Counted from the first letter of the stretch, positions 31,028 through 47,480 are shown. The stretch: 64,000 nt of DNA from Carya illinoinensis (GCF_018687715.1 NC_056755.1:9311501-9375500); one strand, 5' to 3'. Translations and numbers: made by a program. Notes: a model not told the origin generated them from the letters alone.

Positions 31028-34000
31028 TCTTCTTCCCTACCGTGCTCTTGTCTTTTATCTTCAATTAAGCTGCAATCACCAGCAGTAGTGCCACTTTCAC
31101 TCAAGCGCGCGCCTCCTCTTTTTGCCAAACATACATAAATTAACACTTTCTGATTTTATACAGTAGCACTAGTACTCAACAATTTGTCTTCGATAATATT
31201 GCAGTTATCATAGCCATCATCACCATCATCAACTTCTCACGTAAATGATCTCTGACCTTTCTCATCTGTTTTGCAGAGAGAATAGATCAACTAATCTTGC
31301 TCTTGATCTTAAGTGAGACAACGAGAGGAATTAGATTGAGATTAGTTTTGGTGGTTGCCCGCCCCATTTGGGGAGCTCTCACTTTTGTGGTCAGTGGTTA
31401 CCAGATAGGCTTCTATTTTCAGATTAGAAGGCAGCATGCATGACTATCTTTAGCTCCACTGAAAGAGGAAAGACCAGTTGAATATGTCTCAAACGTCAAC
31501 AATTTCAAAGCCCCTTATGTACCATCCAAACACTAGCCTAAGATCTATTAAAATGATGAAAGGCAAGAAAATACGAAAGTTTCCAGAAAAAGTAGACATG
31601 TCAAATGAAAGGACTAGAGGAAGAGAGAGACCGAGGTAGTCAATTACGACGTTGTCGGCTTTCCTTTATTTTTTTTTAAAGATTTAAATAAAAATAAAGA
31701 GGTATACACACATCATATTTACTAGTGGTTGGAGTATCTATTTTCCGTTTTATTTGCTTCTTCTAAGCTTCTAACTTGACAGAGAAAAATTGAGAATGTT
31801 ACTTCGTTTTCCATCCTTAAGGTTGGACCTTTGTGTTCAATTTTGTGAATTACAGAATATTTTCATATTATAAGTATTTTTTGTTCATATATTAATCTAT
31901 ATATTTTTTTGTTATCCGAAAGGAGAAAACGAGTGAGTGCGCGCATTAGAACAAGTGAAATAAATATAAAATATATAATTAAATTGTAAAATAAAAATTA
32001 TATTTATAAGACCATATAGATGTATGTCTTAACTTTAGCCTTTCCAATCTACAAGTTTCATTTTAATCAACTCACTGCCTAATTAGATAAGATGTTTGTT
32101 GTAAGGAGATTTTTCCTCTCAGGTTGAAAGCCCAGAAGATAAGCTCAAACATGAAGAGTCAGGCCCAACTGAGCAGCCCTTCGGCCCATCAGAGGTCGAC
32201 CTGTGGCCATAATTGTATAGGAAAAACTCCAAAAAGCGATTAAGGAGTGGAAACATCATCTTGGCATTCCCTTATGACGCCTAACCTCAAATGGTACTGT
32301 ACAAACAGATAGGCGAGAAATGTGGAGAGCCTTTGATCTCTTAACAAGCAGAGGAGGAAAAGCTTAACGGCGTGCACCCACAGGATAGAAGGGACAAGGA
32401 GCTACACTACATTAATTGTGTCACCTCAGAGGCTACACTACATTAAAAGAATCTAACTAAAAGAATTGTTGAAGGGATATATTCCATTGACACAAAGTAT
32501 GAGCAGTTGACTCCTAAAAACCTAATATAAAATCCAATTTTCAGGTACGAATAATTCTCTACTTACTCATACAAAATATTAAAAGGATATTGATTTGGGC
32601 ATCAGAGACTCTTCAGCCTCTATCAACTCTCCCGACTCTTTATGTGTGTAGGTATAAAATGGAAGAACTGAGTCAATGGAGCTTGGCCCAAAGTTATGGC
32701 TCCAAAGTTATGCAAAACACGGTGCTAACACCTGCATTACCCACATCGATTTTCTTTTCAACTATATGAAAAGCTACAAATTATTTTATTTGTCTTCTAT
32801 TTGAGGGGCGAGTGCCTCTTGTAATTAATGCATTATGAAAATAATTGAACTAATTGACCCTAACAAATTAGCATAAGTTGCTCTTTATATGAAGCATCAT
32901 AAAATGTACGTCATGATCAAGATCCCTTTATAATTTTATCAAACGGGTATGATATATTAAATGTAGAATTATTTTTGTTATAAATGATTTTGAAGCTTAT
33001 TTTTACAAATACTTTTATAAAACTAATATTCTTTCTATTATTATATATATCTAATATTTTTAATCATAAATTGAGGCATTTGAAGTAAAAATCTTTGACG
33101 ATCTGAAAGTAACGTAATGAATTATTTGTTAGATAATGATAGCTCCCCATTCTCCAGTCAGATAGATAACTACAGCAGATAGGATCCACAATCATCTCGT
33201 TTTAGTTTTGACCTCGATACGAATATACTCACAAAAAGTGAAAGCAATTATTTGGAATTTACCCACCCGGCCTTTTCGAATGGTAAAAAGCGAATTTAAG
33301 GCCATCCTCACACTTTTATTTAAAAATCCAGAGCTTTCATTTCTATCATCATAGGATTCTCCTGATCCTAACCAAACGCACACCCAACAATGCTCAGCCA
33401 TTCGGCTTAACTGCCAATTAACTTTAATCATCACTCCAGACACTTTTATTCCGACCTTTTAGTTCCTGTTACAATACTAATTAACACTTCTAAACAATTA
33501 TCTTTTTATGAAAAGTAATGCTATAATTTGTCATATTCAATTGTACTCAAGTAATATATTACACGTAGGAATACCATGTTTAAGCTTTTAGTTTCGTTTC
33601 GTTTTACCATGTTTAAGCTTTTAGTTTCGTTTCGTTTTCTTTTCTTGATAAGTTGGCTGCCGTCTTTCCCCACGATAAGTTTTCCTTATACTTTTGTCTT
33701 TCCCCATGATAAGTTATACTTCTGCTCCGAGGATTCTAACGTATTTATAGGAATAAAAATTTTATGTACACGTATTTTTTTAAGCACTGCACTGATGTAA
33801 TTAGTTATATATTAAAAAAAAATCAAATTAATCATATAAATTGATTATGTAAAAAGTATGCAAAAGTATCTCTATATATTGAAACCTTATGGGAGGCGGA
33901 ATTGCATAGACAGACAAGAAAAACACACTGGTCGAGATCAAAAAATCCTATTGAAACCCAATGCGCAGAGAGCAAAAGATTCTTGACAAGCTTTCAAGCC

Positions 34001-34168
34001 ATTAATTAAATATAATTCTCAATGGAAAGTTTATGACCGCAAACTGACACTAGCATAAAATTTTCTCATACAATAGCTATTAACATTAATGTTCCACGGG
34101 AAAAAAAAAAAAAAAAACCGTCAAATTATGAAAGGAGAAAAGAAAATAAAGGGGGGAAAACAACACAA
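31028..34168. other. Intergenic region between CHX15 and actin
   Basis: 31,028-31,450 is the probable CHX15 upstream region. 32,100-32,730 looks like a retroelement scrap (separate entry). A 33-bp direct repeat, ACCATGTTTAAGCTTTTAGT and following bases, starts at 33573 and 33606. The rest is AT-rich with no supported gene. Confidence 0.5.
32100..32730. mobile_element. Possible gypsy-type LTR remnant
   Basis: GATTTGGGCATCAGAGACTC, followed by a CT-rich stretch and a GTGTAGGT end (about 32,590-32,655), recalls the conserved 3' part of many plant Ty3/gypsy LTRs. A short GCTACACTACATTAA duplication lies at about 32,400 and 32,433. No partner LTR, coding region or target-site duplication was found. 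Confidence 0.3.
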
Positions 34169-34468
34169 TCACTCTCCAGCTACAAACATCCTACTGAAGG
34201 GACATGGTTGAAGCACAGATAGTGCAAGGCGAGCAGGGAATTTGAGGACCGGTTTTCTGACCACCACATCCAAGAGGACAACTACAAAAGGAAGCCTCTC
34301 ACGCGCAGATGAAAAGCTAAGGTACATCAAGACCAAAATATCATGCCCTCCTTTGGTGATTCTACCTCGACATGTCTCCACATCAACCAGATCGAGTTCA
34401 CATGACACATGACACGAAAAGCCAACTAAATGGAAATAAAACTCACCCTCAAAGCATTGTTGTAGAAC

Positions 34469-35857
<1,389 letters not shown>

Positions 35858-35867
35858 TTTTTACAAG

Positions 35868-36912
35868 CCTACATGAAACATATACACTAATGTTAACCGT
35901 ATGAAGTACACATAACAGGACAATCTACATTAACACTTAACTACCAGCATGCTGTACTCATCGGTAATATAAAATCTGCCACTGCAAACCGAAACTCATT
36001 TCCAACCAGATATGACACATATATCAGCAATCTAACTGAATCCGCTGAATAAAATCTTGGATGGGTCGACATACAAGAAACTCAACACAAAGCCTGAAAT
36101 CTTTCATCTACTATTATAATCGCCATCATTACTTGCTGAGAAAGACAGAAAAAGAAAGAAAATAATAACAACAGTCCATGTTTTCTATAAGCATTTGTCT
36201 TTTACTTAAAAAGGAAAGTAAGCCACTTGCATTGGTTAAGAATGCAATCTTCCTATCATGCTTTCTACAAACCTCCTGGATTTAGTGTAAGATTTACATA
36301 ATTAACAACCGGTTGATTTAACCATCTTAGTTAAACCATACTGAACAAAAATGGTCGAAACTCTGGTCCAGTGTGAAAGCGAAGTTAAAAGGAATAAACA
36401 ATAAACTAATAGCAAAGAAGATGAAAATGCAGAATGAAGCTTATCTCGTTGAGCAAGAAGCTCACAGATCTAAACGAAGAAAACCAGATCAGATAATCCT
36501 ACCGAGCAATACTACAGAAACCGGCAACAAACACAAGGCAATGCATCGATCGAAGGAAATAGATGGTCAAATAAAGACGGTATATGATGACTTAAATCGG
36601 AAAATGGAGTAGAATGCGTTCACTACTTGTAGATCTCAGCTATATAACCAAGTAAATATGAAACAACTGCCACTGTAACCCTAGATCAGCCACACATCCA
36701 CCACAATCTGACTCAATTTAAATAATCAAACCGATCTATCGGCAAAATGTAACAAACGCAGAAAATTTTCTCGCAAAACCAAACAGGATGCGAAGAAATC
36801 GCGGTCAAAATCAGATCGAGAGCTTGTAACCGAAAAGGCAAAAGCTAAACCAACAAATCTGACAATAAAAAATGGAGGAGGAAAAGGAAAATGTTTCGGA
36901 TCGGAGCTCACC
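35868..36912 (-). other. Actin 5' leader intron
   Basis: On the minus strand, CTTAG|GTGAGCTC (donor, exon end 36912) pairs with a TGTAG acceptor at 35871-35869, ten bases before the ATG. The intron is 1043 bp (35869-36911). A long intron just before the start codon is a hallmark of plant actin genes and often enhances expression. Short ORFs inside are not supported as genes. Confidence 0.85.
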
Positions 36913-37081
36913 TAAGCTTACAGAGACAAGGAAATCCGAAGAAGGCGATCGATAGAGGACGATGAAGACCAAGCCAACCTCAAAAGACGAAGGCTGGGCT
37001 CTCTCTCTTTCTCACTCGCTGGCTTTCGTGGAGAAACGGTGGAGAATATAAGGGAAGAGTAGAGAGGCAGAAAAGAGGAGG

Positions 37082-37090
37082 TATATATAT
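37082..37090 (-). promoter_or_regulatory. Actin TATA box
   Basis: ATATATATA on the minus strand, about 170 bp upstream of the leader-intron donor and 30 bp before a CT-rich 5' UTR (about 36,913-37,055). This fits a core promoter for the actin gene. Confidence 0.7.
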
Positions 37091-37099
37091 TGGTGGGGA

Positions 37100-40000
37100 G
37101 AGGGGGAGTGCGTTTGAAATGCCAATGAAATTTAGACCAAATTTAAATTGCTTAGAAAGAATTTTATTTATTTATTTATTAATTTTAATCAATCAAAGCC
37201 TTTTTAATTTATTTATTTTTATAGATTTTAAGACACAAATTTTGTAAATGAAGTGGTCTTATTGCGTTTACAGTTATCTAAATTTGTTGTAAATTTAATT
37301 TTTCAAATTCAAGGTTTTATATAATTGGAGTTGATTATAAATGGAGAGAATAATAAATACATAAATAAATATTTCAGACAGTATAAAATCTAATTTAAAT
37401 GTCTATTTTTCTTTTTCTTTCTTTTTTAAAAATTCAGATTGAAACTTTGTAAAAATTTAAAAAACAAAACCTAAAATAGGAGGAGGTGAAGAGGTGGTGG
37501 AATCATTTCCACCACGAGAAAAGATAGGGTGACCTGGCTGACAGCCTTTTCTGCTTTCACCCCCTCCCATGTTCGCCTCGGGATTTTGATTGTTTTTTTT
37601 TTTTTTTTTCCTTCCTCTTTTTTTTTTTTTTGGTCGTGTCTATTTCATTTGATTCTCGCCGTTAGATCGTCCCCCTTGGTCATTGCCACATCGAGGACAT
37701 GCGGTACGGTCTGCTGGGGGGACTCCTTGAATTTTGAACCCAAAAAAAGAAAAAGAAATACTATTTTCAAAATTTAAAATAATACTAAAATTTATCTATT
37801 TATTTATTTATTTTTACACCTACCCATTAGTTTTTACGACATTGGTGGGAGGGAGGCGTTGGGAAGCTGATGGTATTGGTATCCATCTTTGTACATTTTC
37901 TTACGCATTCAGTTCTGAGAAAGGTTGGTAAGGCATTTATGTAATAAGATTACGATACCGGGTAATCGCTAACATCCACCTAATTTGGAGGGTTAACAGA
38001 CCGATTTTTTTTTTTTCACCTTTAAGAAAATATGATCCGATTGGGGGCATAGGTCAAATTGCAACTCATCTGGAAGCATCCAATTCATCCCTTTGCTTGT
38101 AAAATGTTTTAAAATATTTATATTTTTATTAAAAATTTCAAAAACACACTGTTAGCTTTAACTTGATCTTGGCTTTACCCTCCAATCAAATTTAATCGAG
38201 TTAAAAGTGGAAGGACGAGATCCATCTATTTATTCACTTAAGGATGATACTAATCTCACGTACAAAAGTTACCGATAATGACCACCGGTTCTTTATTTTT
38301 TTATTTAATAATTAAGGAAATATTTTTAAATAAAATAACTTATTAGATGGTCGCATATTGTGCTTTTTGTTTGTAATTATAGTAAGATCCATTCAGTTAC
38401 ATCGGTATTACTAGTTCATTTCATTCAATTAAAAATAGAATTTATTTTCATTTCTGTCCTTTCTTTGATTCCCATCTATTGTGTGTGCCATGCTCCTCAT
38501 CTTTGGATGGTTTTTCAACTTCATCTCTACTCTACTCATTTAAATATTGTATCCACCAGGAATGTCGCTTGGTCGATAGCCAATAAAATGTCCTCAAGCA
38601 TGCCAAATGTCTCGAGCCAACCTCCATTGATGATACTAAGTTGGACTTTAAATCTCAACAGCAAACACTCCCTAAGATTATTCTCTCATCTCTGGATGAT
38701 GAAACTCCCATCTCATTAGAATTAAGGTAAATAAATATACATATTATTTTATTCAGTTGATCAACAACAGAATTTGGTGGATTCTTATAGTAGATGTAAT
38801 TTCAGTATTTCTCGACTACATGTGAGATATAATTAACAAAACTTATCAAAGTATACTCCTGTTTGGTAAAAGAGAAAATGCATGGTACCAACAACATGAA
38901 TGGTAATGTGCCAGATACAAAATCCTTAACGTTTTTTAAAGCTCACAATCGATTGAGTTTGTGCCATTGCATCATAAAGTTGAGGGACAAATAGAGCACA
39001 TTACATATAGCTCTCTTCTGCCTTTTAAGCTTTTGCATGTGCTTACATGTGGTGAGGCACGACAATGTCTTTCTAGATATATCAATGAAGTTGGAGGGCA
39101 GTTGGTTGGGTAGGGCTTTTGGCAACTAATATCTGCTGGGTATTTAAGAGAGATCATGGAGAAAGAAATAAAAAAAGAAAAGATGATGATCTAAATAAAG
39201 GTAATTTGAATAAATTCCAGACCATTTGATCAAATTTGTGTAAAATGGTTTGAAATGCCATCTTTTTGTGGGCACATTGACACCAAGGAAGGGGGCACTT
39301 GTGTAATAATAATGACCTAATAATTTATATAGTTTGGTGATCTAGAAGGTTGGATTCGCCGGCCATAGATTGCACTGTTAGTGGCCAACAGTATATATCT
39401 AGCATGCCAACCATGATAAAACTTGAAAAGAGAGTAGGAAGTTGTTTAAATTTTGAAAAATGATATTTATAATTACATTATGTGTAAGTTCTATAGAGTT
39501 ATTGAAAAAATAAATAAGGTAAAAAAATTATTATTTTTTAAAATAAGTATGCAAAATTTACTCTCTAAAACTGTATCTACTATTTCGATTAAACTTGCTT
39601 TCTAAGTTTTCAATTTTTTTGTTTTATGCTCATGATGCTGAACTGCCCATTGCTTTAATAGTGGCAGTGGGTATACAGAAATATATATATATATATATAT
39701 ATGATTAGACAATGATGGGTTTAAGAATATGAGCATAGAAACACAGTAGAGACGTAAATTTTAAGGTACGATTGAATTATGACTTAAGGCGTAAAAGTGT
39801 AACAATGGGTAGATGATCATGTGGCTTGAGTATTCTCAACTAATTTGAACAAAGAGGTCAAACATTATACATTGAGTTATTTTTTTTGTTCATTTTTAAA
39901 ATTATCTTCCGATCCATTTTTTTTTTCGTGAATTAATCTCTGCTTACTTGCTACGTGACATGAATGCCATTTTCATGATCTTGTTGTTTGTCGAGTTAGT

Positions 40001-41371
40001 AATGTCTGTAATTTAATGGATACAAAGACTAAACCAGGTAAGCAACCATACACATTGGGGGTAGATTTGTAACTATGACTATCACTAATTACTGAGGTTC
40101 CTTTGTCCCATAAGCTAATCTCGAATTCTCTTTATGGCACTACTACTCTCAACTTTCCTTCACATTTTTTTATGCTATTCTTGTTAGTATTGTTTCCTTT
40201 TGTTATAGATAGAAAATGAAATAGGCAACAGTCCAACACAAAGGGAATAACTAGGAAATCGTGCCTTTTGGCTTCTAGTTCTAGGTGGGGGTGACCTGGG
40301 AAAACATGCTTGCATTTTGACCTATATGATTTTTATCTCAAGTACGATTATAATCTGTAACTATAATGCTTAATATATTTCTGTGAATTTCCGATCTAAA
40401 GTACACAAGAGACTCGAAAATTAAAAAAGAGCAGGATTCGAGACAATAAAATAACAACCATTGTTTACTTCCATTGGTTAATTGGCTACACTTTTTCTCC
40501 ATCTCTATTTTAAATTAAATAATTAATATTTATTTAGTATAAAATATGATTTTTCTTTTTTTGTTTATTTTACTTATCAATATGATATGAAATGATGAAA
40601 ACGCCTTATATCTTACATTAAATAATTTATTTTATTTAAAATAGATAGTATCATGTTATCAGACTAAAGTAATTTGACATAAAGATGAGTGATGTTATAT
40701 ATAATTATGAAATATGCAAGTGTTGTATAGTAGTTTTAAAAAAATGATGTCTATTATTAAAAAAATTAATTTTCTTATTTTGTATGTCTCGTATTTATTT
40801 ATTTTTTTAAAAAATAATTACGTAATGTTTGTATACTCACAACTACAAATATCATATTTAAATAAAGATATTTGATTGTTTTGCTAGGAGAAAATCTCTT
40901 TCAATTATATGATGTCAAGGGTTATTGGGCATATGCTAAGATGGGCTGCGCTAGTAGCCCACGCATTTGTTATGTGCTTTTCTTTTCATTTAGTGGGGCT
41001 TCGTTCTTTCAATTATTGATCCACTAAAAGGCCTCTTAAGCCTGCCCAAATCAAAACGCATGTGTGGTTTTCCTTTTTAATTTTTTTGAGAATCAAACTG
41101 TGTGATTTGTAAGAAAAAGTAGCAATAAATGTTGATTTATTCTTTTAATATCACATAATAATGATAGTTACTTTTCATCCTTCATTTTGTCATTCTCAAT
41201 TATATTTATTGAGATGACACATTTTAAGTAATTATTCATCTAAATGGCTCATATATAAAACTACTTATAATATGTCACATAAACAATGTGAGTGAAGATG
41301 ATAAAAATCATTTATCTAATTTCCATATATACCACAAGTCTTGCCCAAGCTTACTTCCATGCAAAAATATC
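37100..41371. other. AT-rich intergenic region, no supported gene
   Basis: Only microsatellites (AT repeat at 39,681-39,702; T runs near 37,590-37,630), MITE-like AT-rich stretches (about 39,455-39,590 and 40,685-40,865) and short unrecognised ORFs. The 119-codon ORF at 38,360-38,719 has no recognisable domain and is likely chance. Confidence 0.55.
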
Positions 41372-41845
41372 TAAGGGCAGGTTTGGGCCTCGAAATGAGA
41401 TACGAAAATCTCACACTATTTCAAAATTGAGATGAGATAATTTTACCAAACGGTCATTCATCTTCCAATTGAGATAAGATATTTGCATTCAAAAATATTT
41501 TAACACTGTTCATTAACATGATCGGTAATAGTACTGTACAGTTATGAATTGTACCCTCCTCTGAATTGCCTTCTCTTTCCCAACTTTTCCTTCCTTCTTT
41601 CGTAAATTCCCGTTCCCTTGCTTTGCTCAAACCTGTATGCCCCAAACCCGAAAATCGTCCATTCCTTCAGCACAAATCTCATCTCAACGACTAGTCTTCT
41701 TCACTAAACTAGGGGGATCGCTTCTCTATAGGGGAGGATTGACGCTGTGTGTGTGTGAGTTGTGCACCCTAAACTCTTCATAGAAACACATCTTACGGAA
41801 GCAGTGTTGCTTGCAAAACGGACCTACATCTGGCCCTAACATGCC

Positions 41846-44800
41846 TAGTGGCGGAGCCAAGAATTTACTCTAGGGGGGCCAAACAAAATTAAAACATTAT
41901 ATATAAAATATTTTTTGTTCTACTTTTATACAATTTTTTTTTACGATGTATAATAATCTGATATGAAGATTTATAATAAAAATAAAATACGTTTAATACA
42001 ACTTATATATTAAAAAAGTATTTAATATGTCAAGAACAATATATCATTGAAATAATATGAAGACATTCATACAAATATATTAAACAAAAAAAATACGTAG
42101 TGTCTAAAATTATAACTTGCATTTTTTTAAACAAATAAAATCATCAAGTATTGAATTTAAATCAAAATTCTTAACTATTTCTCTTTCAATATATACAACT
42201 AAATTATATGTTAAGAATTTATCTTCAATCTTGTTGCGAAACCTTATTTTAACAATCTTCATAGCTGAAAATGCTCGTTCACTGGTTGTTGTAGACACTG
42301 GAAGAGTCAAAATTAGACGAATCAATCTATCAATAAGATAATATATCTTTAATTTCTGTCTCTACCAATTTTCGACATAAATCTGCAATGGATCTCAAAT
42401 CTTGAAACTTTAGATTGCTAAGCACATTAACTTCAAAATGTTTCAATTGAAACCTTAAATTGATTTTCTCATTCCCAAAAAAATTAAGAGGATAATATTC
42501 TTCTGCAAGACAATATATATCAGCAATATTAAAGGATTTATACCCATCATTTGGATCTAAAGTTGAGCTAAGGGTTAAAAGTTTTATCGTTCCTTCACCA
42601 AACATATTGTCAAACTCTTGGATTTGAGAATCTATAGCAGTATTAAATATTTCAAAATGATAATGATGCTCTATCGTAATGTGATCTCGTTGATGACGAC
42701 CACGACCTTGTATATAACGAGAGCTCAATTCTGGATGTCAATATCAAATTTCTTGAAAAAGGAGACAACATTTTCAAGTAGATTTTCTCAACCTTCATTT
42801 CTCAACTTTTGAATAAGTCATTTTGTAGTAGAAACTATATTCATGACATTCAAAATATCTTGAGATTTTTACTGCAAAACTTGACAAAGAACATCTGTAA
42901 TACCCATGATTTCCTTCATTAAATGTAAAATAAATATGAATTGGAATGAAGTAATCATTTTATAAGCAGCATTTGCATCCCCGCATTGAGAGTAAGTGGA
43001 TCTTTCTTTTATTATGGTTTCAAGCACCGAGCAAGTAACTTTAAGCATTCACAGTAGACTGCAAATAGAATAAAAATGAGAACGCCAACAAGAATCATCT
43101 GCTCGTTTGATAGTGCCAACTTGGTTAGCTCATTTTCCACTTTCAAGTTCATCAATGGCTATCATATGTGCAATATGTGTTGCCTGAGCAGCTTGCAATT
43201 CATCATAGTGTTTACATGAAGCGCCTACCACATTAATAATAAAGTTTAAATTTGAAAAAAACTCATGAATAGAAACCACCTCTCTAGATGCAGCAACTAA
43301 TGCTAACTGTAATCGGTGAGCAAAATAATAAACATAGTATGCATATGGGCAATCTTTAAGAAATAACGCTCGCAATCCGTTCCATTCACCACGCATATTA
43401 CTAGCACCATCATATTCTTGCCCACGAATATTCTGAATATCAAGACAATAACGAGAAAGAACTGCAAATATTTCACTCTTTAGAATCAATGCCGATGTAT
43501 CTTTAACATGTACAAGATCAAAAAATCGTTCTTGTATAAAACCATCAACATCAACAAATCTCAAGATTATAACTATCTGCTCGCTCTTAGACTCATCTCG
43601 TGCCTCATCAACAATAATACAAAATCGAGAATCCCTAACATCTTCACGAATTTTATTTCTTACTTTCTTTGCAAGAACTTCCAAAATCTCTTTTTAAATT
43701 TGGGGTGAAGTATACTTTGAAGATTTAGGAGCATTTTTCAAAACAAGTTTTCCAACCTTATCATTATAGGAAACCAAGAGTTTAAGCATCTCCAAGAAAT
43801 TACCTCAATTTTTTGAATCAAGAGTCTCATCATGACCTCTAAAGGCACATCTTTGAAATGCAAGTCATCGAACAACATCAATAGATGTTTTTATGCGGAG
43901 TCGATTGTTCAGAATTTGTTCAGAGTTTTGTGCATTCATTACCTTATCAATATACTGTGATTGTTTTAATAAATCCTCACAAGATTTCACAGCATTACTA
44001 TGACAAGAACAATGATCCTCCCCAATATGATTCAAAAAGGCACAATATTTTCCATTATTAATCTTCTTCCAATTTCTAAATCCCATGACAATAAATACAT
44101 CTCATCTAGAACGTTGAGATGTTTTCATTATAAAAAGATAATAAGGTAAACAATATGCAGCATCCTTTGATGGAGAATACTCTAACCAAGATCCAAATTG
44201 TACAAACCATGAAGCTTGAAAGCGACGAGGATGTTTTTCAGAACCAGAAAATGGATATTTTGATAGATGTATTTGATATGGGCTCCTTTTTAAATAAGCT
44301 CTTTTTATTTCATCACACTGATTAACTGGATAATCCCATATAGGAGGACGTAATCCCGGATTTCGTTGTAGAGAAGATATATCAATCTCTTTAGAATTAA
44401 GTATTAACGATGTAAAATGAATTCTTTCAGATTCCAAAATTGGAGAGTTAAGATTAGGATTTTCTTCATGTTCAATCCTCGGAAGTTTAGAAGAATTGTT
44501 TGGAAAATCAACTTCTTTTTTTTGAAGAATGAATCGATAATTTTTAATTTAGACATCATTCATGAACTTAAATTTAAAATCAAATTGAAACATATAAAAT
44601 AAAGTTAGGAACTTTGATAAATTAAAATCAAACAATCTAAAATTGAAAATCAAACAATTTATTAATACACATAATACTATAAAAAAAAAACAACTTAAGT
44701 AAGTACATATAACCATACATAATTAATATATGTAATATATATATATATATAGTATGATTAATACCAATATAAAATTTTTATAAAGAAAAAAACATACATG

Positions 44801-45819
44801 CGTACAGATAAATGAATAAGGTATAAGGAAATAGTACTTTGTGGGACCGTGTGACGAGAACTGGTAGTCTAGAAGGGGCTATCAAATACGTCTACTAATC
44901 TATTAAAAAATAAAATGTTAGTTTACTATATAGAAAAAAATTATTAATCTACTAAATAAATAAAAATATTAATCTATAAAAATATTAATATATTAAATAA
45001 ATAATATTATGAAATTTTTTATAAACGTGAGTAACCAGGGATTAGAAAAAAAAATGAATTAAAAAAAATCAAAAAAACATGTTGAGATAAACAAAGTTAC
45101 AAGAGGGCTATCTTCCATTTGACTATTTGACTATAGTCTATCTCTCGAGATTCTCATCATTGTTAATCTATTATCTGGAAGCTTCAAGCTTTCAAAAACT
45201 AAAAGGCCTAACTTTTTTAGTGTGAAATGCAATAAAGAGTACGAGACGTCGAGAGCGAGAGCGACTGGAAATGGTTTGTAGGCAGTCGCTGGATTACACC
45301 TCACAGTCGAGCAGCAGAGCAGCCAACATGTAAAATCTTCTGCTTCCTTTTTTTTTCTTTTCGATGTTGAAAAGTAGAGAAAATAAAATGTGAAGGATGA
45401 GATGAGTTTTGATGTTGGAAAATGGAGAAAACAAAAGTGAAGGATGAGATGTGAAAATACGGTATTGTGCCGTGTGAGAAGGAAATATAATCTGTAAAAG
45501 GATGTTTGACAGATTGCCATAAGCCGATTGAAATGCTTCAGAAAATGTAAAGCGGCTATAAATATTACAAGATATAGTTATAATTTTTTTAATTTTATTT
45601 ATAATAAAAATATGTATTTTATTTTACATGAGATGTGTTTTATTTATTTTATTTTTATATTAGATTAAATTTTATAGAGAAGTTAAAATAATATTTAGAG
45701 GCGGCCAACACATAATAAATTCATATTATTTTATTAAATTTAAAAAATTAACATATAATTTTTTTTCAAATTTCTAGGGGGGGGGGGGAGCCCCCTACCC
45801 CAACGTGGCTCCGCCACTG
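41846..45819 (-). mobile_element. hAT transposon nested in the Harbinger element
   Basis: Ends TAGTGGCGGAGCCA (left) and inverted CAGTGGCGGAGCCA (right) match at 13 of 14 bases, and an exact 8-bp target-site duplication AACATGCC flanks it (41838-41845 and 45820-45827). Length is 3974 bp. It carries a broken transposase of the zinc-finger MYM-type-1-like hAT group on the minus strand. A run of 12 G lies just inside the right end (45,777-45,788). Confidence 0.92.
42110..44559 (-). pseudogene. hAT transposase (TTF zinc finger, DUF4371, hAT dimerisation), broken
   Basis: Pieces in order on the minus strand: start region near 44,559 (MMSKLKIIDSFFKK); TTF-type zinc-finger region 44102-44437 (GLRPPIWDYPVNQCDEIKRA; WFVQFGSWLEYSPSKDAAYC); 43865-44086 (FLNHIGEDHCSCHSNAVKSC); the DUF4371/RNase H-like part 43130-43684 (FCIIVDEARDESKSEQIVII; GQEYDGASNMRGEWNGLRAL); a helical insert 42330-42728; and the C-terminal dimerisation domain 42110-42325 (LILTLPVSTTTSERAFSAMK). 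Frameshifts and stops separate the pieces, so no active enzyme is expected. Confidence 0.88.
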
Positions 45820-45827
45820 AACATGCC

Positions 45828-47444
45828 CATTGCCAACATAATGTTGATGCCAAACTCTGAATCTCTGGGCCTAATGCCCCTGTTGCGAGCTTTTGGTTTG
45901 AATCTGTGCAAATCTCTACCCAAAGCTCGGCATTGGTAGCTGAATCTCTGCCGAAGACCTATCTACACTCCCTGCAGTGCATCCTCACCTCAGAAGTCAG
46001 TTATCCCTTCAGTCAAGGTTTGCTTTCCTTTTATTGCAATAGTCAACTCATATCTCCACTGTTGTGAGAGTGGACGGTTGTAGGGAAAATGGTGTATAAA
46101 GCTAAACCCCTCAAGTTTTTCAAAACCATCCCTTTAAAACACCAGTAGCCTCACAGCTTTATCACTGAATCTCCCAACAAAAGCCGTTGCCATCATACCT
46201 CCACCACCACGACTCTCAGGACTCGCTCGTACCGGGTAAGCATTTCTCCCCCATACCTCTTCAACAACTGTCACAAAATATTATTTCCATGATTTGGCAT
46301 TGTTTGAGATTTCCATTTAGTTGTTTGCCTTTGGTGTTGGAAATTATGCCTGTTTAGAGCTTGTTAAATTTTATAGAAAGGGCATAATCTGTAATCACAC
46401 CTGTGGGATTGAACCGCATAAAGTGATCCTTGTTTGCCGTAATTTTCATTATTAGGTTGCTTGAACATTGTACCATAATTTGTTCTACTACTAACGTCAA
46501 GCTGTCATCAGTAAAGAACTAAAAAAAATGTCTAATGCATATATAGTCCTTGGTTTAGAAAAATTTTGATCAGAGAAGTAAGGAAAAGTAGCCCATGTTC
46601 AAGGCCTTCAATAGAGGTTTAAAACAACGTTTTGTTTAATGTGTTGGCTGGGACATATATTTGGTAAATCTCGAAAATTAATAAATACAATATATAGGAA
46701 AATTTTCAGAACAAACTGAAAATTGACATTCACAACCTCCTCTGCAATGGTAATATATGTTATGCTAACTTCCTTTAAAGAACTGCTCTATACATATATG
46801 ATTTGTCAACGCTTAAGTTTGATTACAAAAAGATATAGTCTGTTGTTTGAGGGTTTTGCAACTTACATCTCACGTGATAAGGGATAGTAAAATTGACTAA
46901 TATAATTTGCCAATATTAAATTTTGTTTTGAGATGATGGGAGGACAACTTTTTTCAGCATGTCTCAGCATTGATCCACTGGGGACCTGAATACGAGTGGA
47001 TGTACATTGTAATAACATAATTAAAATCTCATAAAAAGTTGTTGAGATGATAATTAAAAGATGGGCTTTTTAATTAGAGTGAATGAGGAGGCAGAGATTG
47101 TTAGCTCAGCTTATCTTCATAGCTGTTCAGCCCGGGGTTTGAACATGGAGGATCTTCCTAGTGTGTGAAGTTCTTGTCTTGGCTGATTAGTGTATCTATA
47201 GACAATCATAGGTACTTGTTTTGACTATATGTAGTAGCTCCAAGATTTTCTGACAGATATTTTTGAACTACTCGTCAACTGTTTGCTGATAAAAACCTTC
47301 AATCTACTTGCATCTAAAAACTCATTGCTATCCCTCTCTCTGATTCATAAAAGCTTAAACATCTTTTGTAGCAATGGAAGGGCTGTCTTAAGATTGTATG
47401 AAATACTTTTGTTTAGTTGAACTTCTTTCATGAGCATATATCAA

Positions 47445-47480
<36 letters not shown>

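Noticed and set aside
36373..36612. 79-codon Lys-rich ORF inside the actin leader intron
   Set aside because: Low-complexity and without similarity; it lies in an intron on the opposite strand.
38360..38719. 119-codon ORF in the intergenic region after actin
   Set aside because: No domain, no plausible promoter context or splice partners seen; composition matches the spacer.
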